From: Alopecurus myosuroides
Taxonomy: Eukaryota; Streptophyta; Magnoliopsida; Poales; Poaceae
Reading direction: 5' to 3'
Assembly (NCBI GenBank): GCA_028641055.1
Contig: CM054057.1
Coordinates: forward strand, 727,728,484 to 727,792,483
Length of the DNA: 64,000 nt
Of this stretch, positions 35,425 through 45,796 are shown in pieces. Each line of letters begins with the position of its first letter. Positions within the stretch are counted from its first letter, which is position 1. Made by a program: the position numbers and the translations under genes. The notes beneath the pieces were generated by a model that did no database searches, was not told where the DNA came from, and was given only the letters and a program-made list of their open reading frames with translations.

Positions 35425-36840
35425 CACTAGTACAGAAAAGGTCTTCTGTGGCGCACCAAATTGGACTTCTATGGCGCACCTAGGGGCCAGAGGGGTGCGC
35501 CACAGAATTCACGCCATAGAAATTTTTTCTGTGGCGCATCCTGGCCGTGCGCCACAGAAATGTCAATTCTGTGGCGCACCTCAGCCGTGCGCGACAGAAA
35601 TTTGCAATTCTGTGGCGCACCAAGTAGGGGTGCGCCACAGAATTTTTTTTGAATTTCAAAAAAAAAGGCGGCCAGATCTGGCCGCGGGAATTTTTCGAAA
35701 TTTCGAAATTGCGCCGGATCTCGTCGGATGCTCGCCGGAGTTGGTGGGTGGAGGATGGGGGTCACCGGAGTTGGTAGGGAGGAGAAGGAGGAGCTCGCCG
35801 GAGGAGGAGGTGGTGGTGGTGGTGGTGGTGGAGGAGGAGGAGGAGGAGGAGGAAAGGTGGTGGTGGAGGAGGAGGGGTGGTGGTAGTGGTGGAGGAGGAG
35901 GAGAGGTGGAGTAGTAGGTGGAGGAGAGGAGAGAAGTGGAGAGGTAGAAGAGAGAAGGGAAGATGAGAAGTGGAGGAGAAATGGAGGGGAGAAGGGAAGA
36001 AGAGGAGGGGAGGAGGGTAGAAGAGGAGAAGGGGAAGAAGAGGAAGAAGAGGAGGGGAGGAGGCAGGATTCGAAATCCTGCCTCAACAATTCTGTGGCGC
36101 ACCAAATGAAGGGGTGCGCCACAGAATTTTTTTCTTTTTTTTTATTTTCTAGTCAAAATCTTCAAACGGCCATAACTTTTGTTCCTTTTGGAATTTGGCG
36201 ATTCTAAAAAAAGCTCACAGGCCGAAGGCGAGTGAGGTTGGGTTCCTTTTTCTCTCTAGTTTTTTTTGATATCTTGATCATTTTTTTTTTTGACATCATA
36301 TGCAAAAGTTATGCCCATTTTACTTTTTTTAACGAACTTTTGCTCAGAAATTCGAAATTCGTGTTTCAAAATTTGATTAAAAAAGTAGAACTTAAACTCT
36401 CCGTGCATCTATAAGGGATTTATTTTTTGATGCTTTTTAGACCGCCAACTCTTCCGTCAAAAACTAGAAAAGGCGTTCCGGGGGGGGGGGGTGGAGTTCG
36501 TGCGTGTGGACAGAAATTTTGGGGATGAGAATTCTGTGGCGCACAGGACAGTGGTGCGCCACAGAAATGTCATATTTCTGTGGCGCACTAACCACCATGC
36601 TCCATAGAATATGAGTGGGGCAATGATTGGGTTGGGCCCCAGCATATTTCTGTGGCGCACCCCTATCCCGTGCGCCACAGAATTCCTCTTTTCTGTGGCG
36701 CACCATGTCCCGTGCGCCACAGAATGCCTCTTTTCTGTGGCGCATGCCCACCCGTGCGCCACAAAAATATATTTCTGTGGCGCATGGCTTCTTGGTGCGC
36801 CACAGAATCTGTTCCATAGAAAGGCACTTCTCTACTAGTG
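35425..36840. mobile_element. Non-autonomous CACTA transposon
   Basis: 1416 bp with termini CACTAGTACAGAAAAGG and, inverted, CACTAGTAGAGAAGTGCC, and a 3-bp TSD TTT (35422-35424 and 36841-36843). Subterminal copies of TTCTGTGGCGCACC lie in alternating orientation (roughly ten on each side plus one central pair). Many form hairpins, for example the perfect 14-bp stem 35608-35621 / 35629-35642. The middle has a GGA/GGT-rich purine tract (about 35780-36065) and a perfect 11-bp hairpin (36059-36083). No transposase. The 177-codon plus-strand ORF (35381-35914) and the 217-codon minus-strand ORF (35469-36122) are low-complexity translations of this DNA. Confidence 0.92.
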
Positions 36841-36856
36841 TTTGTTTTATCGTTTA

Positions 36857-36876
36857 CCTACTCTAGAACGAGTAGG
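36857..36876 (+). other. Stem-loop 18 nt upstream of element A LTR
   Basis: CCTACTCTAGAACGAGTAGG has 7 paired bases with the loop-closing pair lost. There are 18 nt to the LTR at 36895. Confidence 0.82.
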
Positions 36877-36894
36877 AATTAAGCTTGGGGATGT

Positions 36895-38522
36895 TGATAC
36901 GTCATAAACGTATCATTAATATCGGATGCTCTATGTTGTTTTCATGCCATATGATACATGTTTTCTTTACACTTTATGCCATTATTATCGATTTCCTGGG
37001 ACTAAACTATTGACAAGATGCCACAGAGCCAGTTCCTGGTTTCTGTTGTTTTTAGTTTCAGAAAATTTCTTCTGGAAATGTTCTCGGAATTGGACGATTT
37101 GAAACCCGAAAGTCTTAGAAAGTTGTCGCGCACACGGAGTCCGGGGAAGGCCCGGAGGGGGCCACAGGGGCCCCACACCATAGGGAGGCGCGCCTCATGG
37201 CTGCGCCATGGGGTGGTGTGAGCCCCCTGGCTGCCCACCGACGTTTCCCTCTCGCATATTTAGTCTCCTCGAAGAGTTAACCCTAAAGACCCGAGCGTTT
37301 TCCATGAAAAACATCCGCAGCCGCCATCATCGTCAACCCTAGTTCGGGAGGGTTCTAGAGCTCTCTCCGGCACCCTGCCGGGAGGGGGAATCATCACCGA
37401 AGGGCTCTACACCACCATGCCCGCCTCCGAAATGATGTGTGAGTAGTTCATCCTTGGACTATGGGTCCATAGCAGTAGCTAGATGGTTGTTCTCTCCTCT
37501 TTATGTCTCATGGTTAGATCTTGTGAGCCGCCCTACATGATCAAGATCATCTTATTGTAATGCCTCATGTTGTGTTTGCTGGGATCCGATGAATATTGAA
37601 TGCTATGTCTCTTAATTATCAATCTATCATGTTCTTTTCATGTGTATGTTATTTATGATCATGCATGCTCTCCGTTATTAGTAGATGCTCTGGCCAAGTA
37701 GATGCTAGTGCCTCCAAGAGGGAGTATTTATGCTCGATAGTGGGTTCATGCCTTCTTTGCGTATGTGCTCGAGTGATAGAAACATGACAGATGGAGGATG
37801 TGTTGTTGCCATTAGGGATAAAACCACGATGTTTACATTGTTTACATTACACATTTTGCTTACTGCGATTATCTGTTGTTGCAACTTAATACCCAATGAT
37901 TGCTCGGATGACATTCTGAGGGTGGATTATTAGTCATAGATGCAGTTGGATAACGGTCTATATATCTTGTTGTAATGCCCGCATGAATCACATAGTAATC
38001 ATAATGTCATGCATATGCACTACGGTGCATCCTTTATATTTGTCAATTGACCAGCTGTAATTTTTTTACCACACATGCTATCTATTTGTCTTGGGAGAGA
38101 CACCTCTAGTGAACTGTGGACCCCGGTCCTTTTTCCTCATACTGATAATACAACCACTGCAATCTCTGTTTTGATACTGCTGCTACTATTTTAATACTGC
38201 CACTATTGTTCTCTTTCATCTACTGCAAACAAATATTATTTTCCACACGGCACGTTTAACCTCTTTGTGTTCAGAAAAACCGGTGAGATTGACAACCTCA
38301 CTGCTTCATTGGGGAAAAGTGATTTTATTGTGTTGTGTAGGTTTCACATTGCTTCTGAACCGGTAATGCGCCCTGCCACCTCAGCTACATCAACCTTCGG
38401 AAGTGATTTCTTTCTCCTACTGGTCGATTCAACCTTGGTTTCTTTCTGAGGGAAACTTACTGATGTGCTCTTCATACCTTCCTCTTGGGGTCTCCCAACA
38501 AACATGTGTTACACGCGCATCA
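36895..38522 (+). repeat. Element A second LTR
   Basis: 1628 bp from TGATACGTCATAAACGTATC to ACACGCGCATCA. It is followed not by host DNA but by a second PBS and internal start. Confidence 0.85.
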
Positions 38523-38678
38523 AGCTATTTTTTTGCGCCGTTGCCGGGAAGGAAGAGGATTTCTGCAAGGGGAGTCTCTCACTTCCAATCTCTTTACTTT
38601 GTTTTTGTTTTTCTTAGTTTATTTTATTTTTTATTGTTTTCTTCTCTTTATCAATGAACGTGTGTTACATGCGCATCA
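38523..38678 (+). other. Second internal start plus 24-bp third LTR end
   Basis: 38532-38549 is a second tRNA-Asp-type PBS (TTGCGCCGTTGCCGGGAA), followed by about 105 bp of family leader. At about 38655 the sequence jumps to the last 24 bp of an LTR, ending ATGCGCATCA. This is the expected trace of an LTR-internal-LTR-internal-LTR tandem that later lost most of its second unit. Confidence 0.7.
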
Positions 38679-38679
38679 C

Positions 38680-38697
38680 TCCCCGGCAACGGTGCTA
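38680..38697 (-). promoter_or_regulatory. Primer-binding site (tRNA-Asp), minus-strand Athila-like element
   Basis: The minus strand reads TAGCACCGTTGCCGGGGA, two differences from the tRNA-Asp complement, 10 nt from the 5' LTR (38708). Confidence 0.82.
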
Positions 38698-38707
38698 GCA
38701 AAGAGCT

Positions 38708-40310
38708 TGATGGCGTGTGAACACACGTTCGCCGGGAGACCCCAAGAGGACGGTATGATGAGTACAACAACAAGTTTTTCCCTCAGTATTAAACCAAGGT
38801 TTAATCGGACCAGTAGGAGAAAGAAATCACTTGTGAAGGTTGTTGACATATGATGTTGGTAGGGCGCACTACCCGACTCAGTAGCAACATGGAATCTGCA
38901 CACAACACAACCAAGATACTTTGCCCCAACGAAACAGTGAGGTTGTCAATCTCACCGGTCTTACTGAAAACAAAGGATTAGATGTATAGTGTGGAAAATA
39001 ATGTTTGTTTGCAGTGAATAAAATGAGAACAGTATTTGAAGTGAAAAAGAATAGTGTTTGCAGTAGGTTGTATTACCAGTATAAAAGAATAGACCGGGGT
39101 CCACATTTCACTAGTGGTGTCTCTCCATAACAGATAAATAACATGTTGGGTGAACAAATTACAACTGGGCAATTGACAAATAGAGAATGCACCGTAATGC
39201 ATATACATGACATGATGACTACTATGATATTCATTTCGGCATTACAACATGATACATAGACCGTTATCCAACTACATCCATGACTAATAATCCACCCTCA
39301 CGACGTCATCCGAGCAAAGTTTGGGTATTAAGTTGCAAGAAACCGATTAGTTCATTAAGTAAAGTGAATAATGTAAACAACACAATTATCCTTAGATAAA
39401 GCATCATTGTTTTACCCCTAGTGGTAACAACACATCCACAATCTTAGAAATTATTGTCACTCTGCCAGATTACTGGAGGCATGAACCCACTATCTAGCAT
39501 AAATACTCCCTCTTGGAGTCACAAGCATCTACTTGGCCGGAGCATCTACTAGCAACGGAGAGCATGCAAGATCATAAATAACATATATGATAGATCCATA
39601 ATCAACTTGAAATAGTATTTAATATTCATCAGATCCCAGCAAACACAACATGTAGCATTACAATAAGATGATCTTGATCATGTTAGGCAGCTCACATGAT
39701 CTAAACATTATAGCACAAATAGGATAAGACAACCATCTAGATACTGCTATGGACCCGTAGTCCAAGGATGAACTAATCACGCATCACTCCGGAGACAAAC
39801 ATGGTGATGTAGATCCCTCCGATGATGATTTCCCTCTCCGGCAGGGTGCCGGGAAGAGGTTCAGAACCCTCCCGAACTAGGGTTGATGACGGCGACGACT
39901 GCGGAACTTTTCATAGATGGAGGCTCGGATACATAGGGTTTTCCCGAGGAAGGCAATATATAGGCGAAGAGCGATGTCGGTGGGCGACCAGGGGGGCCAC
40001 ACCACGTGGCCGCGCGGCCAAGGGGGGGGCGCCCTATGGTGTGCCCCTTCGAGTCCCCTTCGGACTCCGTGTACGTGACAGGAAAATTGGGACTTTGGCT
40101 TTTGTTTCGTCCAATTTCGAGAATATTTTCATAACAACTTTTCTGAAATACAAAAACAGCAGAAAACAGGAACTGGCACTATGGCATCTTGTCAATAGGT
40201 TAGTCCTAGAAAATGCGTAAAAATGCTATGAAGTGTATATAAAACATGTAGCAATTATCATAATATTAACATGGAACATCAGAAATTATAGATACGTTGG
40301 AGATGTATCA
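38708..40310 (-). repeat. 5' LTR of the minus-strand Athila-like element
   Basis: 1603 bp. On the minus strand it begins TGATACATCTCCAACGTATC at 40310 and ends CACACGCCATCA at 38708. A TATA-like CCTATATATTG lies on the minus strand near 39954-39964. The next bases (40311 onward) belong to a transposase relic. Confidence 0.88.
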
Positions 40311-41133
40311 TCCATGTACAGATTAGTGGAAGTGTTTGGCCAAACTATTTGCGAGGACCAAACGAGGAGGAAACTTCTTGGATCCTGACAACAAATGAAG
40401 CAAACGGTTTTCCTGGTATGATTGGAAGCATTGATTGTATGCAATGGACCTCGAAGAACTGTCCATTTGGATGGCAAGAATTGTAAAAATGGGGCCGTCA
40501 AAAAGTTTGCAGCATGGTCCTTGAGGCAATGACAGATCAGGAGACTTGGATTTGGCACACTTTCTTCGGCATGGCAGGATGTCATAATGACATCAATGTG
40601 TTGTAACGTTCCCCTGTGTTCGTGAAACTTGTTGAAGGTCATGCTCCGCCAGTGAACTATGTTGTCAATGGCCACGAGTATAACAAGGGGTACTATCTAG
40701 ATGATGATATCTACCCAAGATGGTTAACATTCGTGACGACAATTTCTAATCGTCTAGGCAACAAGAAATCCTGCTTTGTCTCGGTACAAGAGAGCACAAG
40801 AAAGGATGCCGAGCGTGCATTTGGAGTGCTCTAACAGAGGTTTGTCATTGTATGGTATCCCTCTCTTACTTGGTCGGTGGAGCAGATGAGAGAGGTCATG
40901 AATGCATGTGTGATCATGCACAACATGATCATTGAGGATGAGTGTGTAAATCCAGTGCTTCATCTTCCGTATGAGTTTTAGGGTCTGCTCGCAAATGTAG
41001 ACATAATGTGCCAGCGGATTGGACCAAGTACATCGCTATGCATATGGAGATTCGAGATGAGGCCACACATAATCAACTCCAGGATGATCTAGTGGAGCAT
41101 TTGTTGGCTCGCGAAGGCTTGGCGGCGACATAG
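40311..41133 (+). pseudogene. PIF/Harbinger DDE transposase, C-terminal relic
   Basis: Recognisable blocks are IGSIDCMQW (about 40425-40450), HTFFGMAGCHNDINV (near 40560-40605), PPVNYVVNGHEYNKGYY-D-IYPRW (40646-40730), ARKDAERAFGVL-type (40798-40832) and VMNACVIMHNMIIEDE (about 40896-40945). These are the conserved segments of the plant PIF/Harbinger transposase (DDE nuclease fold). Stops after 40834 and around 40600, plus frame changes, show it is dead. It ends at a TAG at 41131-41133. Confidence 0.82.
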
Positions 41134-41400
41134 TGCACTTCCAATTTATATTTAATTGTATGGATATTTTTATTTTCATTGTTAGCCAGTCGTGGACTAT
41201 ATATGTAATAATTTAAATCTAGAACATAAGTTTCTAAGTATTGTTTAAAACTCTAATATAATGAAGATAGGCAAAATATTGCTTGGGGGCGCCGAGTGGG
41301 AAAGGGCCGCCCCCAACGCGCCGCGCCGACCGGACGAGTCCCAGAGGGCCTCTCCTGTTACCGATCCAGATGACTTCCAGGGGCATGAATGGAGATGCTC
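40311..41400 (+). mobile_element. PIF/Harbinger element, 3' part (copy 1)
   Basis: Contains the downstream part of a transposase (40311-41133), a 3' flank and a candidate terminal inverted repeat end GGAGATGCTC at 41391-41400. The upstream part should lie beyond the left window edge, because the whole 1-40310 nest is inserted in it. It aligns in inverted orientation with 41402-42500, including the AT-rich 3' flank. Confidence 0.7.
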
Positions 41401-41401
41401 T

Positions 41402-43000
41402 GTGCATCTGCACTCGCGGTCCCCACCCCCAATACGCGTCCGGATGGGCGTTGGAACTTGCCATACGGAGCTGTCCGGATGGAGAGGCGTTATTAGGGGT
41501 GCCCTTCCCCACTAGCCGCCCCCAAGGAAAACCCGCAAACCATATTTTGTGCAATTTCAATATTTTAGAGTCTCATATAATTGAAAATAGTTACGTTCTA
41601 GTTTTTAAATAATACATATGTAGTTCATGGATGGCTAAAAGTAAAAATATTCTTTTATACAATTATAAATAAATTGGAATTGAACTATGTCGCCGCCAAG
41701 TATTTGCGAACCCGCAAATGTTCTACTAAATCATCTTGGAGTTGATCATGTGTAGCTTCATCTCGGATCTCCATATGCATAGCGATGTAATCAGTTCAAT
41801 CCGCTGGCACATTATGATCCATATTGGCGATAGAACCCTGAAACTCAAATGGAAGATGATTATGCACTCGATTTGCACGTTCATCCTCAATGATCGTGTT
41901 ATGCATGATCACACATGCATTAATGACGTCTCCCATCTGCTCGGTCGATCGAGTAAGAGCAGGATACCGGATAGTGGCAAACATCTACTGGAGCACTCCG
42001 AATGCACGCTCGACATCCTTTTATTGTGCTCTCTTGTATCGACGCAAGCCAGAGTTTCTTGTTTCCTAGAGGTATTAACGACTGTTTTCTCAAATGTTGG
42101 CCACCTTTGATAGATACCATCAGCTAGGTAGTACCCCTTGGTGTATTTGTGGTCATTGACAACATAGTTCACTGGCGGAGCATTGACTTCAACAAGTTAC
42201 GTGAACACGGAGGAAGGCTGCAGCATATTGATGTCATTGTGAGATCCTGCCATGCTCAAAAAAGCGTGCCAAATACAAACCTCATGGTCTGCCACAGCCT
42301 CAAGAACCACGCTGGAAACTCCATGATGACCTACTTTGTACGATCCTTACCAACCAAATGGACAGTTCTCCTAGTTCCAATGCATGCAATCGATACTTAC
42401 AAACATACTAGGAAAGCCTCTTGCTTCACTTATTGTCAGGATCCGAGCAATTTCTTTCTTGTTTGGTCTTCTCAAATAATTTGGGACAAACACATCCACT
42501 ATCACCTTGCAGAATCTGTACATGGTTTTGATAGTTGTCGACTCAGACATGTGCACATAGTCGTCCTGACCATCTGCATGTGCTCCATATGTAAGCATTC
42601 TCATATCAACCGTGTACTTCTGAATTGATGAGAAACCAACGAGCCCCATGGCGTGTTTCTTCGTCTGGAACCACGTGTTGCGCTCCTGCCAATTAAGCGC
42701 TAACGCAAGGAACAATTTTCGGCTCATCCGAAATCTCCAACGAAAGTTTTTTACATCGAATGTTGGCTCATCGGCAAAATAGTCGGCGAAGAGCATGCAT
42801 TGACCCTCCAGTCTTATCCTCGGCTTCGTCTTCCTCCTCGCAAACTTGGAGCCTCCTTGCTTTGGTTCACGATTGACGTCATTAGCGTCGAGGAGTTATG
42901 CCACACAAGCAAGAACAAACATGTTCTCATCTTCATTGGCGTCGATATCGGCTTTTTACTCGAGGAGTAAGTTCGCCATCAACTCATTGTCATTGTTCAT
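41402..43000 (-). mobile_element. PIF/Harbinger element (copy 2, inverted to copy 1)
   Basis: Minus-strand copy that begins at a TIR-like GTGCATCTGCA (41402) directly next to the end of copy 1. It contains a longer transposase relic (41685-43000). Its 5' terminus to the right was not found. The GC-rich DNA after 43001 may include it. Confidence 0.65.
41685..43000 (-). pseudogene. PIF/Harbinger DDE transposase relic (copy 2)
   Basis: The likely start is the ATG at 42998-43000 (minus). The best open stretch is 42796-42371 (141 codons) with DYFADEPTFDVKNFRWRFRM, the helix-rich N-terminal segment, and FPSMFVSIDCMHWN, the first catalytic block. Further blocks follow in other frames: NYVVNDHKYTKGYYLADGIY (around 42172-42115) and VINACVIMHNTIIEDERAN (around 41925-41870). 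Frame changes between blocks and a stop near 42800 make it non-functional. It ends at the stop 41685-41687. ORF2-type transposases of this superfamily need a partner Myb-like ORF1, which I do not see here. Confidence 0.82.
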
Positions 43001-43908
43001 CTACTGAAATAAAAGTGGGATCAGAAAATGAACGCTGTGGGCAAGAATGGAGATTTAAAAAACAGTCAGCGCTCTACCAGTCAAAACGACGAACACCTTC
43101 GGTGCGATGTGGACACCCTTGGTCACCGGGGGCGGTGCATGCGAGGTGAGGCGCCGGTGACCTGTGCGAAGTTGAAAGAACGAAGAGGAGCTGGAAGCGC
43201 GGCGTGGGAAGGACGAAGGAGGGCCGGAGGAGCAGTCGGCCGCCGGGTCGCACGGCGGTGGAGAGAGGCGGCGGGACGGGGCGGAGAGATGGGCAGGTGG
43301 ACAGAGGGGCGCTTTGGGTGGCGGTTTTTGGAGGGCCTGATCCGTGTCACTGACAGGGGGGGTCCACAGCGCGCGCCAAGTCGTCCGGAGCACCACGAGT
43401 ACCCCTGAGAGGCTAGAGCCGTGGTTTGCCCCGTGTGGCCGTGAGCCGCCGCGCGTAGGCAAAATCGCCCGAGGACACACGTACGAGTGCCAATCTTCTC
43501 GTGGTCGTCGTATGCACTTGAGTAGCTAGCGGGGCGGCGTCACGTGAAAGTTTGACCCTGATCGAAGCACAGATATTCGCCGTCCAAGGCGTGGGCGCGT
43601 GCTGCGATGCGAGTGCGTCGCGCGATCTGCTTGGTCCGTGCTCGCGCCGTGCGTGTACAGCCGGAACGTGGCGGTGAGGGCCGGGTTTGACCGAATCGAA
43701 TCAGGCTACCTTTCTGCCGTGCCCGGACGATTCGCGTCGTTTTTTGAGTGGGAAAAGCAGCAGTAGGCTCGATAATAGACGTTTCGGGAGGGCAGTGGGA
43801 GCTGGACAAACATGCACATGCATGCACGGTGCTGCTGCGTCGTACGTGTGGAGTCGAAACCAAGCATGAGAAAGCCCTCTACGGTCGCCAGAGCTAGCTA
43901 GCCAGCTA
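43001..43908. other. GC-rich unassigned stretch
   Basis: Several overlapping ORFs on both strands (for example 43028-43408 plus, 43055-43480 minus) reflect GC content. No recognisable domain. It may contain the 5' end of the Harbinger element or remains of host sequence. Confidence 0.3.
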
Positions 43909-43916
43909 GGCATAGA

Positions 43917-44479
43917 CAGGGGCGGAGCTAGGATTTTTTGTCTTCCCGTAATAACGTTCCATGATCTAGGATCAAACAATGTTTAGCGAAAGAAATCTGT
44001 GCATTAGGGCTAGGCAAGACATACAAAATTACAAAGCCTTAAAGACTGTGTACCTTGATTGTGGAATACGGACTTTGATCCCAGCCGTGTACCCCTGCCG
44101 CTGCCGGCCGGCGGCTGCTGGCGTCCGGCGACGACGACGATAGGTTGTAGTTTAGGCTTCAGAGACGAACGGTGTTGCGGCGCTAGCGAGCAACGTGTGT
44201 GCGGCCGATTAGTATTCCGTAGATTGTACGAGTCCAGCCTAATTTTTTTTACTTGTGGGCTGTCAGCTGGCCTAATACTAATACATCGTGACTTGTTCCA
44301 CTAATTATTAATGGTCCACCAAAAGCCTTCTAGGCTAGCTAGTTCATTCCACGACTCGATGGGTTCAGACATAATTTTTTATTGGGTTCAGCAAGCTGAG
44401 TAGATGCATACTAGTACTTGATCGATAAATTCCGTTGGTGTCATGTGCACCCAACGCGTACACGCTAGCTCCGCCTCTG
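43917..44479. mobile_element. Non-autonomous hAT-type transposon
   Basis: 563 bp with TIRs CAGGGGCGGAGCTAG and (inverted) CAGAGGCGGAGCTAG, and a perfect 8-bp TSD GGCATAGA (43909-43916 and 44480-44487). CAG...CTG ends and 8-bp TSDs are diagnostic of hAT elements. No transposase. Confidence 0.9.
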
Positions 44480-44624
44480 GGCATAGAGGCATGGGCATGG
44501 ATGCATGCACCAGCAAGCAGCAACGATCCACCCATCGGTATAGGCATAGGGCGCGTTTGGTTGCCGTACCTCCCTCCCTAGCCTCGACGCGGAGAAGAAA
44601 CGGTGCAGACTCTGGAGTGTGTAA

Positions 44625-45499
44625 TTTTATTTTTTGAATAGGGAATGGTCCCAGAGGGACCTAGAAGGTTTCATCGATGCTAAGCAAATTACAAGGAGGA
44701 CCAAAAGAAAGGAAAATTCCAGCAGGGTCCTAGAAATTTTCACCAAGGACCCTAGACCTAAATCTAGAAACGCCATCGGGTCCATCCCCGATGCCGTCGC
44801 ATCTGCAACGCTCGGCGCAGCCAAGAACTCCACCACCGGGGGACGAGACCACTTGGGGTGGAGCACCGGGAGCCAACTGCGCCAAGACTTGAGTGCCTCC
44901 TTCATGGAACAACGGCCTGGAGGTAGTATCCGCCTCGCATCGCCAGCCAGAGCAAGCGTCAACCGACGAAAGGGGATGGAGGGGTCGCCCATCGACCACA
45001 AGAGATGGTGTCCAACACGGAATCGCCATGATTTTCCTCCTGGGAGCAGCTTCGAATCTCCCCTACTGCAGAGCCACCGCCCAATCGGCGAGCAGCACAA
45101 AGTCATCTTCTTTCTCGTCTCCACGGCGAGGAGCAGAGGACGAGGTTGAGCACCCACCGCGGCCCATGGTCCTGCGATAAACGAGCTTATTAGGGGGCTC
45201 ACCGCCGCCACCGCTCCTTCCTCTGACTCCAACCACCGGAGTGCTCTAGCAAGGAGCGACCACCACGGGAGCATCAGGATGCAGCTCGAGTACATCCATC
45301 GCCGAACCCCCAACGGCATGTCGCCAAACTCCACAAAGGAAACACCTAGAAAACAATAGCCCCTACACCTACTACCTACATGGGTGCACCGCACTTTTCC
45401 CCCATCGCAACTCCGGCCGGCCGCGCTGCTGGAGCTTGTCCGGGATTGAGCCGGGCGGTGGCAAAGGAAGTCGACTCTCAAACCTTATCCACATGAGAG
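44625..45499 (-). mobile_element. Truncated retroposon with 13-bp TSD
   Basis: Flanked by direct repeats CTGGAGTGTGTAA (44612-44624 and 45500-45512). The left edge is T-rich in the plus strand, that is, an A-rich tail (TTCAAAAAATAAAA) on the minus strand. This is the signature of target-primed reverse transcription. An 855-nt frame (45481-44627, 284 codons) stays open through almost the whole insert on the minus strand, but it lacks RT or endonuclease motifs. It is either a LINE 3' end or a retrocopied transcript; I cannot assign the source. Confidence 0.65.
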
Positions 45500-45796
45500 C
45501 TGGAGTGTGTAAATTGGTCGGTGACTTTCTACACACACAAACATACTTTCCTCCTCGTGACCTGTATCCACCCTGCATCCATGGAAACGCTCGATTCGGG
45601 CATCCCTTCAGGCCCTGCACGCGAGTGTTTTAATGACCGCGCTAGCTGACCAAAAACTGGAGGCCTCGATTTTCGGTTGGGTGTAAATGGCTCCAAAACG
45701 TGCAAAGATAATATTGTTTTAAGTGTCGATGCAGAACAGCCCCATAGAATGCTGCCGATGCATGCACACCTTTTCGCCCAGGGAAAAGCGCCGTAA
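45500..45796. other. Flank between retroposon and Harbinger-type element
   Basis: Holds the right TSD of the retroposon and the left TAA of the next element. No coding or repeat signal seen. Confidence 0.4.

Larger units (their letters stand above)
23767..38678 (+). mobile_element. Athila-like non-autonomous element A with an extra partial LTR
   Basis: Plus-strand relative of the host element. LTR (23767-24124 and 30824-32068), internal (32069-36894), LTR (36895-38522), then a second internal start (38523-38654) and the last 24 bp of a third LTR (38655-38678). Element B and a CACTA element are inserted in it. Flanking DNA on both sides is the minus-strand element's leader and PBS region. The 5-bp flanks (CTTAC and CTCCC) do not match, so the original TSD is lost or altered. 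Confidence 0.78.
1..40310 (-). mobile_element. Athila-like non-autonomous LTR retrotransposon (host of the left nest)
   Basis: Minus-strand element whose parts are found at 1-500 (3' LTR, cut by the window edge), 501-2809, 22901-23766 and 38679-38707 (internal) and 38708-40310 (5' LTR). The PBS next to the 5' LTR matches the 3' end of plant tRNA-Asp(GUC), which is typical of the Athila lineage. The internal DNA adds up to about 3.2 kb and contains no gag, protease, RT or integrase motifs, so it should depend on a partner for mobility. It is interrupted by a LARD pair (2810-22900) and by a plus-strand relative (23767-38678). Removing these rejoins the PBS region and the conserved ORF in the right order. 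The left TSD lies outside the window. The sequence at 40311 continues a PIF/Harbinger transposase relic. Confidence 0.85.

Noticed and set aside
35381..36122. Long ORFs rich in Gly/Val/Glu (plus) and Pro/Ser (minus)
   Set aside because: They translate a GGA/GGT purine tract and the repeated 14-mers of the CACTA element; low complexity in both strands.
36480..36492. G-run as a regulatory G-quadruplex
   Set aside because: A single homopolymer run without further G-tracts; likely slippage.
35440..36810. CRISPR-like array because of many short repeats with spacers
   Set aside because: Repeats alternate in orientation, have unequal spacing and sit inside a CACTA element of a plant genome.
43028..43480. 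GC-rich ORFs that could be a small host gene
   Set aside because: Opposite-strand frames are equally open, no recognisable domain, no splice or start context that favours one.
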